Shown piece after piece: positions 11,394-22,187 of a DNA stretch of 24,762 bases. Origin of the DNA: Cudoniella acicularis (lineage: Eukaryota > Ascomycota > Leotiomycetes > Helotiales > Helotiaceae); contig JAAMPI010000832.1 of NCBI GenBank assembly GCA_013054445.1, forward strand, positions 1 to 24,762. Reading direction: 5' to 3'. Position 1 is the stretch's first letter; each line of letters begins with the position of its first letter. The position numbers were made by a program, and so were the translations under genes. The notes beneath the pieces were generated by a model. The model was not told the origin of the DNA. It saw only the letters and a list, made by a program, of their open reading frames with translations, and did not search any database.

Positions 11394-11868
11394 ATGGCGT
11401 CAACCGATCCCGAGAAAGAGGTTACACAATCTCCAGCTCTGTCAGCTCATGCTCACTCACCAGATGATATTTCTCCAGCTTCTTCCACACATCTGGATGA
11501 CAACTATGAGCTCTACAAGGATGGAAAAAATGTCGAAGCTGACCCAGCTGAGCTCAAGAAAGTGCTTCGGAAGATTGACTATAGAGTCATTCCGATTCTA
11601 TTCGTCACATACATGCTTCAATATCTCGACAAGAATTCCATCAACTTCTCAAGTGTCTATGGACTACAAAAGGGAACTGATCTAGTTGGACAAGACTATT
11701 CATGGCTAGGTAAGCCACAATAGGACTATCCTTTTCAAACAAACAACAAACTAACAGCTATAAGGCTCAATCTTCTACTTCGGCTACCTCTTCGCTCAAT
11801 TCCCCTCCGGCTACCTCCTCCAAAGCCTAAACCCTCTCGTTCGCAAACCAGCGGATTTTGTTCGCTAA
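11394..11868 (+). pseudogene. Truncated Dal5-like MFS transporter (allantoate permease family, ACS)
   Basis: The ATG has an ideal context (ACCATGG). Exon 1 (11,394-11,709) encodes an acidic, Ser/Pro-rich tail and then the first membrane segment with the family motif YLDKNSINFSS. An intron (11,710-11,764, GTAAGC ... ACAGCTATAAG) is followed by exon 2 (11,765-11,868), which continues the expected reading GSIFYFGYLFAQFPSGYLL across the second segment. The frame then loses the family sequence and stops at TAA 11,866-11,868. The product would be 139 aa against roughly 500 for a full transporter. The remaining segments are not recognisable in any frame up to the next gene. The intact start and intron suggest recent truncation, by deletion or decay. 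Substrate is unknown; the family carries allantoate, other ureides, vitamins and small carboxylates with protons across the plasma membrane. Confidence 0.8.
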
Positions 11869-12854
11869 ACCCATCGTCTCGATAGAGAAATTCTCGCATT
11901 AGCTGTAACAGTTTTCAATATTCATCTGCTTCTTCCCGTGAAAAGGCAATACTTCTGAAGTTTTGACGCCTCAGAATAATTGTGTACTCGTTCAGTCATG
12001 CAACAGGCTCCTTTTGGTCATCATCTACAGAGGGGTGGAAGCACGCTCCCATGATTTTCGTTTCAAGTTTTGAAGAGTGGAGACGATTTGATGGCGGGCT
12101 TTTCCCTGCCATCTCTGTGACGTGTTTTCAGGGATTGGATTGCGTTTTCTGGTATTGGAATTGACAGGTCAGAGATATTGATAGGTTGATTACTTGATTT
12201 GGGGTGTTGCAGGTGTATGACATGCAAAAATAGTCTAGGTTGGCGGGGGGCTGCTTACGGTTCAATTAAGCAGCTGAATTTCTGTCACTTGAGAATCATC
12301 AAGCTAAATGTAAAAACCCCTTGGTAATTAATCGGAGGCGTAAACACAATGTTTGAGCAAGTGATTGGAAGCTGCGAAGAGACCTCTCATTTACACCCAG
12401 GACAGCTTCTCAGGAGATGGTCGGAAAAAAAGCGAAGGCGGAAAAGAATAGCAAACACTCAACCCGAGTTTTCGCCAAACTTGGCGAGGTGCATATATGC
12501 TCCTGCAAAGAGCCTTGATGTCAAGGGTTGCGATGCGGAATATTGCGGGGATATGCTTGAGAATTGATGAAAACCCGAGGGGTGGCTGAACTTCAGGCTT
12601 GTGGTCGATGAGAGGGGTTCAAATTGATGAATTGAAAAGGAAAAGGGTGAACCTCAGAAAACCAATCTACCTGGAGGAGATGCCCTGAAATAAATCTAGG
12701 TAATCGCTTCCTTTACTGGTGGCCTAAAATAAGAGGGCCAAAACTTTTGGGTAGTTTTATCGCCAATTTCCCAAACACACTTTTCATATTCCCAAAACAC
12801 CAAAAAATCCCGTCACATCGTGACAATATCCCAATCACAACTCACAACTCTCAC
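11869..12854. other. Region between convergent broken genes; no gene recognised
   Basis: About 1 kb follows the Dal5-like stop. It should have held the rest of the transporter, but no membrane segment or family motif can be read in the three plus frames. One 72-codon frame (12,349-12,567) is lysine/arginine-rich and unrecognised. From about 12,740 the plus strand is rich in CCCAA/ACAC words, likely the 3' flank of the minus-strand pseudogene. Confidence 0.4.
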
Positions 12855-15717
12855 CTACTCCAACTCAAACATCCCAGAATGCCACCCATACGCCCTCTGC
12901 AAACGCCTCCTAATCCGCCGCGCATCGGTAAACCTAATCTTGACAGCCGGATGCGGCTCATGAAACTGAATACTTCGCTCAACATCCAACTTCGTAGGCG
13001 TAAACTGCCAAATGGAACCGTAAAGCTTTTATGCGGCAAACCCGGTGCTGCCCGTGGGGCGGAGGAAATCTATCCGGGGAATTTCTCTGGGTGTGGCGGT
13101 TTAGCTGGGGGTGAAGAATAGCATGTTGAAGACTTTTAGAGAAGCTTTGTCGACTTTGAAGGTTGGTTGTTTGTCTGGTTGCGCGCTGGGAGCTTCTGGG
13201 GGTGCTTCTTCGGTATCGGTATTTTGTCAGGTACCTTTGATTTTGACTTCTTGTTTGGATTTAGCTGAGATCTTGTTGTCTTTGGTCTCCGTCCACTTTT
13301 TGGACTTCGTCGAAGGAGTCAATTCTGTCGTAGGTTCAAGCTCCATGATCGGCTCAACCCAAGGCGCTGTTCTCTCTATCTGCTGTCCTCGTTGTCTTGG
13401 AGTATGATCTCCCATACATTTATCGATGGCTTTCCCAGTGAGCTTCTTCCAATTTGCATCAAATCGACTCCAAAATAAGTCGAGATTCTTCTCGGCCGCA
13501 ATCATCGTTTCTTGTCGACTGGATAGTTGAACTTGCGATCTCCAGGCATGGCCAAAGGTGTGATGTATTTTAATACTTGATCCATGTTGTCTAAGTAGTT
13601 GATTTGGAAGGTGGCTTCCTCGAACATTTTGAGAATTTCTTTTTGGTGTTTCTACATGAGGCTCTTTTAGCTGGTGACCAGAAGGTTTGTAAATATTTTT
13701 GAAAAGAGTTTCGGCTCAGTTGGAGATATGTGACTGGAAATATATTAATTTACCTTATACTAGTCCTCAAATGTAGCTGCCCACGGCTGATAAATTTCAA
13801 TTTCGTGAAGGGCTCTGGTGAGTATCGCGAGATCACCAAATATGTCAGCCATATATGGGGATAGATTCTTCTTTTCCGTAGGATCCTGCATGATTTTCTC
13901 GAAGGCATCGACAACCTTGGACAGTCCAAATAGATCACGTTGCGTTTGATCCCAAAGTATGAGCAAAGGGCCCCATAGTTTATGGAAATGCGGATCGAGT
14001 TCGTTGATAGGACGAATGTGCATGTTAATGGTGCCTGGTTATTGTGGTTCGCGAGTGAAATGATGCCTCAAGGGTGGAAATGACTGAATATTCCTCATAT
14101 AATGTATCGGATTTTTGCAGCTGATCAGGAGCCTGTAAAAAGTCACTTCACAAAATTCTTGAAACCATGGGGGTAAATTTACAGCTATTTGAACTTGAGA
14201 ATAGCGATTAAATATTCTTCAGGAAGCTGTTGGTCGTAAGAAGTCTTCTTTTCGTATTTCTTCTTCAATTCACAAAGACGATTGATGTTTCTGTGAAGAA
14301 GACTACATGTTTCAAATCCGGAATATGCATCAGCAATGGCATTTCTGATTACTCGCTCCCAGAATTCCGTCGTGTGTGGTCCGGTTGGATATGGGTTGCC
14401 CAGCGTATCCAATAATCTATCGTTTCTATGTTCACTCCAGTCAATTATTGTATCTGCAAAGCAGCCAGGATCTTCCCTAAACGCCCACTTCAACAAGTTA
14501 GCACTATATATTCTGGAAGGGTGGGAGCCGAGGTGAGAAGGGAGGGTGAAACGTCCTTTTGCCCACTTGGAAGATGGAGTTAAGGGTATTACAAAGTAAT
14601 AGGTTGATTACGAGATGATCCTCTGCTGCGGAGAGCCTGGTAGCAAGTATACCCCTTAAGTGTTCCAAATCCAAATCTGCCGGTAGACGATATGGAGCTT
14701 CAGCTGATATAGAAGCCAGACTAGGCAGTATTTCTGTGACAGCAGAAGGGCTCTCCATGGCAGCAGCAGTCTCTGAGACGATAGGAAATTGCTCGTCAAA
14801 CAACGAGCCAGACTCCACCAAATCATGCAGAATAAGCTCACAACATTTAATAAGGAAAGGGTATATCTTCTCCTGCAGTTCGAAAACCTTTACGCCATCA
14901 CCAGGCGAGAATTGTCTTTCCGTGACCATCAGATTGCAAGCATCCTTATTCTCTGTTCAGGACACCAGCTTGCCGTATGTTTCTGTGGTTTCGCCATCCA
15001 TGAAAAGGGTATAGCCATTGAGGAAAGCTGGTTCTTTAATGAAATGACCAATAGTTCCGAGGTGGGTAGCATCGAGATCTGCTCGTGCGAACACACTTGG
15101 ATTGCAACCGCGGCTGTTTATGAAAATGATAAGAGATCTGCTACTGAGATCTTGCTGGTTGATATAGGGTTACTTGTACGCCTCCTGATAATTAGACAGT
15201 CCAGTCCAATGCCGTCCAGTATTCTCCTTCCGATAAGCTTCATAGTCTGGACGATGAGAAGCCGACATGTTTGGCCAAGCTTACAAAAGCAAATCCTTTT
15301 GCTTCTTCCTCGTCTTTTTAACCCACCGCTTTTCCAGAACCTCGGAATATCTCTCCACAATCTTTCGTAGCGTGGTCCAATCTGACAAGACTCTCTCGGA
15401 CCCAGATTCGCTTGTTGACGTACTTCATAGGGGGTAGGATTCAAGCTTGGGGTATATGGGGACCCGGGGAAAAGGTTAATCGGGTTGTAAGCTCCTTTCA
15501 AGCCCAAGTCATCCATCTGTCTCGACAACTCTTTGTATTCTTCTTCATTCGTCGGCATTCTGCCTTTCGTTGCCACCTCATAGGCCTAATCTACCATTTT
15601 GCCTTTTGCTGCTGACACCGCAGGGGCTGGTATGTGCTGTGGTTCGGTAGGGTAAAAAGGGGGTGGATCGAATCGATCGGCTCGGGAGGAAATGTTTTGA
15701 AATATACAGGTCCAAGG
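12855..15717 (-). pseudogene. Ipa-like large fungal protein, pseudogene with many stops and frameshifts
   Basis: Read from 15,717 down to the stop at 12,857-12,855, the minus strand gives consecutive family-like blocks: RFDPPPFYPTEPQ and TKGRMPTNEEEYKELSRQ near the N-terminus, then PTPYEVRQQANLGPRESC, ERLWRDIPRFW, RPDYEAYRKEN, FLNGYTLFMDGE, ELDPHFHKLWGPLLILWD, and at the C-terminus KLYGSIWQFTPTKLDVERSI followed by RRIRRRLQRAYGW. These resemble the roughly 700-900-aa proteins of unknown function annotated 'Ipa protein' in Pezizomycotina (label from memory). The frame is broken by in-frame stops at 15,586-15,588, 15,281-15,283, 15,170-15,172, 14,957-14,959, 14,185-14,187, 13,760-13,762, 13,101-13,103 and 13,029-13,031. 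Frameshifts lie near 15,336, 14,505, 14,027 and 13,506. Remnant introns are visible, for example GTAAAT ... TTTTTACAG ending near 14,134. Most stops fit C-to-T changes in CpA on one or other strand. No convincing start codon or first exon was found. It is convergent with the Dal5-like fragment. Confidence 0.75.
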
Positions 15718-16660
15718 AAATTGCTAGCAGAGGCCAAGAATAGCAAAATTGTAGCGATGAGAGTGTTTTTTGTCTTGTACCTGCAATTGATCGTCCTAAA
15801 TTTCAGTGCAAGAGAGTTTGAGAGGCCCGATAGTTGGAAATGATTTTCACGAAACGCGTTTGCTCACCGCGTTCAGTTGTGGAGTGATTAGGCAAAGCAG
15901 AGACTTCTTCGCGTTTATCATGTATTACTAAATTATCAGTTTTCACAAGAGAATCGAAAATGTTTTATAATATAACTGACAATATAATTACCAGTACTAT
16001 AAAATATCATTTAGCTCTAGAACATAGCTAGTTAGTAGTAACATTCTGTAAGTATGCTCGTATCCAATCACAGACCGCAATATCAAGCGAGAACCACATT
16101 GGGAACTTCTAGATTTTGTTGCAAATCGCATCTTGGACCGCCATAGTCTCGTGATATGCGGTCGAAAGTAGTCAGGTGTTTTTGTTGCAAGTTGCAAGTT
16201 TAGTCATTGTTCGATAATCTAACATCGAAGAGAAACCAGAATAGATGACTAAGTGAAGCTTCGGGGTTCCCCGCTTCCGGAGCCGGCCTCCTTCAGGGGC
16301 TCAGGGGGTCATACCCCTAACTTTAGTCACATTTGGAATGTTTAAATGAAAATAACACTTGTTTGTTTGCGGAGACTTGGGAAAATTGCCCCGTGGGAAT
16401 GGGGAGGTTGTTTTCTCGGAATATTCGTGGACTCGACTCTCTTACTGGTGGCCACGTTCTTATACTGGGATGGATTTTTTGAAGGCCTGAAAGGCCGAAA
16501 TTGTGAGAATATAGGTGGGTAATAAATAGGAAATCATAGGATAGATCGTTGCATGTAAATGTGAGTGCCTCTCCTTCTCATGTGCCCTGCAGAAATATCA
16601 AACTTGACGTTCGAATCTCGCCGTCTCAAGACGCCTCCCCGCGAATTTCGAAAATTCACC
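15718..16660. other. Intergenic, AT-rich, with a GC-rich inverted-repeat island
   Basis: It holds the lost 5' end of the Ipa-like pseudogene and the 3' flank of the ACS transporter. Around 15,920-16,060 the DNA is strongly AT-rich. No open frame of note occurs. The GC-rich segment at 16,246-16,329 is listed separately. Confidence 0.4.
16246..16329. mobile_element. 84-bp GC-rich hairpin island with TGACTAA inverted ends (MITE-like)
   Basis: The left end TGACTAAGT (16,246-16,254) is mirrored by ACTTTAGTCA at the right (to 16,329), an inverted repeat with one inserted base. Inside lie nested hairpins: GAAGCTTC (16,256-16,263), CGGGG-TT-CCCCG (16,262-16,273), the near-palindrome GGAGCCGGCCTCC (16,279-16,291), and AGGGG/CCCCT (16,303-16,307 with 16,314-16,318). 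The island stands out from AT-rich surroundings. Small size, inverted ends and foreign composition suggest a miniature transposable element. No clear target duplication is seen. Its outermost six bases match those of the element at 8-159. Confidence 0.4.
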
Positions 16661-18690
16661 TCAATAGCGATAAAGCCTCTTCAACCCATCACTCGTACTA
16701 CTCCTCAAGATTCTCCGATTCAACATCCCATAATAAATCCTCAGCCCAACACAACCAACTCCGACGAAAAACAACAACGCGGCATTTGTCCAATGACCAG
16801 TCGGGTATCCGATTTCCGCTTCATCGGCTTTGTAGATCCAGACGCCAGCAATTTGACCAGGTGCTCCAATGGAGATATTGATTGCGATGGCGAGGCCGAC
16901 GGCGCCGGTCGTATGTAAGTTGGATGAGAGCCAACCGAGGAGAGGTGGGATGCTGGGCCATTGTTAAAAAAGGGTTTCGGGGTGTAAAAGGGGAAAGGAT
17001 ATGGCTTACCAGGAGAATGCACCAGACGCTGCGACGATGAGACAACCATAGCGGGACTTTACAAAGGTTAGTGTGAAATACGGAAGGGGTGTGTGGCGCT
17101 TACATGGTAGGCGTGAGCTGGAAGCACTGCAGATGCTAGAAACCCAATGGCTCCGATGGTAGCCATTACTGCTGAGTGAAGACCACGACTAGAAGGATTA
17201 TCGGTTTATAATTGCATACGATTGAATAGAGGCAGTCTTACGCATTAAAGTGATCTGCCGAATACGAAGTCAGAAGTGTCACAACATCTAAAAACTATTA
17301 GTTTGACTCCTCTCTTGTGCCGCTTGTAACTTACAAGCAACTGCATATGGAGGCACGGTCATCAGTTGAGCTTGAAGATTTTCGTAACCAAGACCAGCAG
17401 TAATACTCGGTGTGAAGAGAGAAAGACTGGAGAACGGTGTCGATATTCCGAAATAAATAGCATAGTGGACGTATAATCTCCAATCCGTCAAGGTCTCTTT
17501 GGCCTGGGCCCAAGTGAGACTCTCATCATCACCATGAGAGGCCTCAAACTCCAAACGACCAATGGCGAGTGCTTTCTCATCGGCGCTCAACCACTTCACA
17601 GATTCCGGATAGTCTGGAAGGAAGAAAAACACGAAGACAGAAGATATCAAAGAGGGGATTCCTTCAAGAATGAACAGCCACCTCCAAGCGGAGAGGCCTG
17701 AGACCATATTCATGTGGCCAACGCCGTAAGCTATTGCGCCTCCAAATGCACCGGCAAGGGTGGCTGAAGCTAGGATGAAGGCAACCCGAATTGATCGCTC
17801 ATCTATTCGGTACCAGAAAGTGAGGTAATAGACCAGTCCAGGAAATAACCCTTCAAGACTGTTAGTGAGGTCGGATTCAGCAAGCTTTTGAGTTCAAGAC
17901 TGACCAGCTTCAAACATCCCAAGAATAAATCGGACTGCGGTCACGGATGCAAAACTTTGAGTACCGCCAAGACCCATAGTGACAGCACCCCACGCGAACA
18001 TCAGGAATGCAATCCATTTACTGGGGCTAAGTTTCTTCAACAAGTAGTTTGAAGGGACCTCAAAAATGGCGTAGGCAATTAAGAATATCATGAGTGCGAT
18101 GCTAAATTCAGTTAGCTGGATTATTCACGCGGTAAGGATGTTACTTACACGTATTGATAATCGGTCATATGCGTCGTGGAAAGGAGATCATTGTGTGTTG
18201 AAGCATTAAGAGTCTTGGCATTTCCTGTTCAAACATTAGCACGGTGGAGAAAAGCCCAGAGTTCACTATAAAGATCCTAGAACTAGAAAGCCATTTTCTT
18301 TTCGAGGCTCATCCTGTGGCGCTCTCCGGTGGGAACTCGAAGTTATGCTTCAAGATTTATCTCGAGAAACCACCCAAGAAGTTTTGATAAAAAGACTTGA
18401 AAGCAAGCTATTTGAAAACGCATACCAATATTTGAGCGATCAAGGTAGCAGAGAAGGTAGATTGCCGCGCACAGAGGCACAATTCGAAGATCTTGTTTCC
18501 ACACAAGCGCCTTTTCATGGGAAGTACGCTCAGGTGGATTTCCTATTCTAGCGGCAATTACCTCCAAAAGTCAATGAGCTGCCTGAAATACCAAATAGAA
18601 AATACAGACTTCTTTCCTCGTTCCAATATTAACTTCATCCTCACATGACTCTAATTTAGCCTCTGTGTTTTTATAAGTATCCTTCTCCAT
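16661..18690 (-). CDS. ACS-family MFS transporter (Tna1/allantoate-permease type), intact
   Basis: A plasma-membrane secondary transporter of the anion:cation symporter family, which moves vitamins, ureides or organic anions with protons; the substrate cannot be read from sequence. Nine exons join into 1,476 nt (491 aa): 18,690-18,610, 18,561-18,426, 18,224-18,149, 18,101-17,905, 17,850-17,335, 17,287-17,242, 17,188-17,104, 17,056-17,010 and 16,952-16,661. Introns are 47-57 nt except intron 2 (201 nt). Intron 1 has a weak donor (GTCTGT) but is needed to join the only good ATG, since the downstream frame has a TGA upstream and no ATG of its own. Motifs include YLDRSNIG after the first membrane segment (residues 66-73), the family signature RFILGMFEAGLFPG (155-168) and LTFWYR, a PDYPESVKWL loop, and a late GAPGQIAGVWIY segment. 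Length and motif order fit a full transporter. It is divergent from the OGFr-domain gene, sharing an 860-bp promoter region. Confidence 0.9.
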
Positions 18691-19554
18691 CCTTGCGGTC
18701 ACTTCACTTGTTCCGTTGAGCTATGCGTGCTTGATACGAATTAGTTCAGGAACGGAAAAAGCAATTATAGGAATCTGAAAACTAATTCATCGCGGGAAAG
18801 AGAGTGGAGCACCAACGGTTGTTGGAGGCGGGGAAAATGCGCCTGCGGGGGTGCAAAGGTGGGGGGACCGAGCAAAACTCCCAACCTGGGCCAGACCGCC
18901 TGTTGCAGGGGTATATCGGTATTTGCAGGTGGATGACGAGGTACTTCCTGACCGCTTGGATGTCAGGAGACGCCAGACAGGAGTGTAAAAGTTGCACCGG
19001 AAGTGCACTTCCAGCATTCACCGGTTTCAAGTGGTGGGAAGACGCAGGTTGTGCAACTTCAAAGCCGAGACACTGAAGCTCGATTCGAGGGCCAAAGGAC
19101 AGGATATTGAAGCTGTCTGCCGGTAGCGTAGGGAAGAGACGAGACAAGATATGTCTTCGCAGAGTATGGAACTAACGAGCTGATTAAGAGAGATCGAGGT
19201 AATGGCTTGTTGATGTGAATGCCTACTGCCCGGAAACCCGAAGCCAGGAGCTTGCAGTCTGGGTTGCCGTTGATGATGGATTCATCGCTTTTCCTACGAA
19301 GATTTCGGAGTTAAGCTTGCTCTCGCTTAACATTGGCGGCGCTGCTAAGCTTGGGCCACGTCACATGCAGCTGTCTGGTACTTTCTCAGCCTTGCAGCTT
19401 CCTGTGTCTTCTTGCACAAACACAAGCACAAGCCCAAACAGTACGCGGAGACTGCCTGTGAAAACAACAGGTCCAAGGTAAGAAACTCATCCAAAAATCA
19501 AGCTCCAAAATTGATCCTTTCAGGCTTTTCCAACTGCTTTAGACCTCAGCCAGC
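18691..19554. promoter_or_regulatory. Divergent promoter region of the ACS transporter and OGFr-domain gene
   Basis: Both genes point away from this 864-bp stretch. No credible open frame lies in it. CCAAC-GGTT-GTTGG (18,812-18,825), an inverted pair of 5-bp arms, lies 122 bp upstream of the transporter ATG and may bind a dimeric factor. Close to the OGFr-domain start a 46-nt candidate 5'-UTR intron (19,478-19,523, AAG|GTAAGA ... TTTCAG) can be drawn on +. Confidence 0.45.
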
Positions 19555-20348
19555 ATGGACTCCTCCGCGCTTACTACCAAGGACTTGATTGCTTTCTACG
19601 AAGGCACCGGAACGGACCGTAGAGGCCGCTCTCTATCCCAGATTCTACGGTGGAGTGCCGTCAACCTCGAACGACATCATGACTATATTCAAACAGTCTT
19701 TCCGCTACCTGAGAGGTCTGCCATTGATTGGTACGCTCCTGTTATCGATTCTGAAGTTTTCGAGGCCTTCCGCTCCCGTTCGGGCTTGAAAGATAATTTG
19801 ACGGACGCTTTTAAGAAGATATTGTGGTTCTACGGCTTCGAGCTGGGAACTGATGCCGAGAACAAACCAATCGTGAGTGCAAAACGAATTCTTTAGGCGT
19901 CCAAAATACCATTCCTTGCCCTTAACATACAGCGTGGGGGCCATTTGGTAGAACCTGCGTTTGCAGAGAAACAATTTACTAAATTGAACAGGTCAAGAAA
20001 GGCTCAAATTACCAAGCCAACCCGAAAGTCTGGAATCATAGATTTGACCACAACCATCTTCGGATCTCACGCATTATTCGCTCCCTTCGAGTTCTTGGCT
20101 TAGAGGACGAAGCTGTCGCTTTCTACAATGCTCTCTCAGCAAATTCGACTGGATCCAACTCCCAATCGCGAGAATTTTGGAGACGAGCAGCATTTCGAAG
20201 CCTTAACCTTCGCCCGGATCTGGAAGATGTGGATGATTCAGATCGGTCAATTGGGCCCAAGTTCTTGAGGGACTTTGAGGAGGAGCGGAATCTTGCTGCT
20301 GCTGATGCGGAAGAGGAGCAGGAGGAGGACCAGAGCGAATCTTCATGA
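19555..20348 (+). pseudogene. OGFr-domain protein (PF04664-like) with a one-base frameshift
   Basis: Exon 1 (19,555-19,872, 106 codons) encodes KDLIAFYEGTG, then RGRSLSQILRW, HDYIQTVFPLPE and APVIDSEVFEAF, the order seen in the N-terminal domain of opioid-growth-factor-receptor-like proteins. A 120-nt intron (19,873-19,992, GTGAGT ... GAACAG) leads to exon 2, which starts VKKGSNYQANPKVWNH. The expected RFDHNHLRISRIIRSLRVLG follows, but one frame over: the family reading needs one more base between 20,040 and 20,041. Read as given, the frame ends at TAG 20,101-20,103, 142 aa. The shifted frame stays open to TGA 20,346-20,348 and ends in a glutamate-rich tail, giving an intended length of about 224 aa. 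The function of fungal members is unknown. A single clean indel with everything else open could be a young pseudogene or an assembly error. Confidence 0.8.
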
Positions 20349-22187
20349 GACTTTTCAAGTACCGAATTGCGATTGCGACGTGGCGGGGGTATCCCTTTCC
20401 AGAAGTACTTAGAGTGCTTTGACCCCGTTGGCCAAAGAAACCATTTTAGCTTGGAATTAGGGAGTTCTGGCTGGTACTGGAGCAACATCGCAACTATCGC
20501 AACATCGATTTGTTAGACGAAGGCAAGCATTCAACGGAAAGCAATTATCACAGTTTGCTTGATTAGTGAGTACTGCTCTCATCGTCGGTGGCTATTTTGA
20601 AGTTGTGCGGTGTCTCAATCGCGAGGCTGATCCCTTTTAAATTCCGAACTCCAAGGGTTGCCTTCAGGGACAAACATGAGTGACTGCTAACTTTTCACAG
20701 TGCTATCCTAAACGCGGCCCTCTTGCCCATAGATTTCTGGTCCTTGAGTCCGAGACACTAAATAGCAACAATTTCCTGATATTGACCCTTTTTAACAGTT
20801 GCAAATTTTTAGATTCTCCACGATCACCAGATTTCCTTTTACCGCCGTCTTTCATACCTCAACTCTTCAAGTATAACTCATTTGCTTTCCTTGATGTTCA
20901 TCAACCTGGCCCGGATGTTTTGGCAATGACAAATACAACAGTTTGATTTCGTACACAATCAATATTACCAATACAACCTCAACCCTCTAGCATCAATTTT
21001 GCAACTACAATTGAATGGAGTATGCCTGGATTATAATTGTAAAAGATTCTTCGAGGTACGTCGAATCAAAAAGATGTTTCGCTTCTAGGTTCTTTCGTTC
21101 GTATTATTCAAAACTTTGATGAAGTTGTCAATTGCAATGCACTAGCCTAAAGAGGTCATCCGTGAAAGTACTCGCGCTTCTCGCACAGCTTAAAACCCGA
21201 AACATTCCGCTCGCCATTTGAATAATCAACTCTAAAATCTTACTCTATTTTTTAGAGGATACGGGGTTTAAAATTCCCAGAGAATTAATTGGTGGGTGGT
21301 TCGGCACGCTAAGAAATCGATCCCGTGTGGGGAAACGGCCTCGACGGCCAAAGACTAAAGAGCCGTCAAAAACCGACTCGCCTCCGCATTAGTGGAATGT
21401 CGTCAGTACATTGCATTTCTGCCAAGGCGCTACTCTAGCATCAGGAAGAAACCAAATTTGGACGAAAGTTTCAAGATGTCATTTAGCTCTTTTGTTTGAA
21501 GTTTCGTTTCACCAGGTCACCATTGCACGACCTACTCATCCTTTATGAATCAAGATATCAGCTCTACGAGCCAGATTGCTCCAATTCGACATTTGAAGTC
21601 AAGCCATGCAACAGCTTTCAGAACTTCGTTCAGCTGCTTTGAAATTTTGAAGTTTCTACCAGCATTGTGAATTGGGAAAGGCGCGGCAGCATGCCAAGAG
21701 GAGCCTCTGACACACTTCCAGTCAATTAGCACACCCTCCATTTTGCAGGCAACACTTATTTTCAAAGACTGACCGACCAATCAGTGTTTAATTTTCGTGC
21801 GTCTGACCTTCCTTTACGAGGTTGGCGTCAGCAACCATAGGGGATCAATTCCATTGTGGAACCCCAACTTTTCCCCCAGACTGCTAAAGTATGGAGGTCC
21901 CGCGTGTGGCGTCGCCGCAGAAAGCCCGTCTCGACTCAGAGTCAACAGCTAATGCTGACCCCTGTGAAGTTGTAAACCTTGATTCCACCTCCCTCGGGTC
22001 AAGTCTTTTCCGTGCATGATTTCTGAACAGTGAATCCTAATATTTATCTACCCCTCCGTCTGTCGTTTATTACTGCGTCATGTCCCTCTCTTCCTATCGC
22101 TGTCTTCAACCCACAGCCTTTTGTGTTATCTAACTCCGGATATCAAAATACCATTATCACACTAATTTACACTCCAAAGTCGTCAAG
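20349..22187. other. Intergenic region and promoter of the sugar porter
   Basis: About 1.8 kb without a recognisable gene. Open frames are short and lack plausible starts. A small hairpin (GACGGC ... GCCGTC) lies near 21,348-21,367. The last 200 bp before the ATG at 22,188 are CT-rich and then CA-rich, like an ordinary fungal leader, with a TAATATTTATC string near 22,037 as a possible TATA-like element. Confidence 0.4.

Noticed and set aside
16609..16617. GTTCGAATC resembling a tRNA B box
   Set aside because: No A box or cloverleaf fits upstream, and the site lies just past the stop codon of the ACS transporter.
19931..19932. Earlier acceptor (ACATACAG) for the OGFr-domain intron
   Set aside because: It would add residues foreign to the domain and does not repair the later frameshift; the acceptor at 19,992 gives the family sequence directly.
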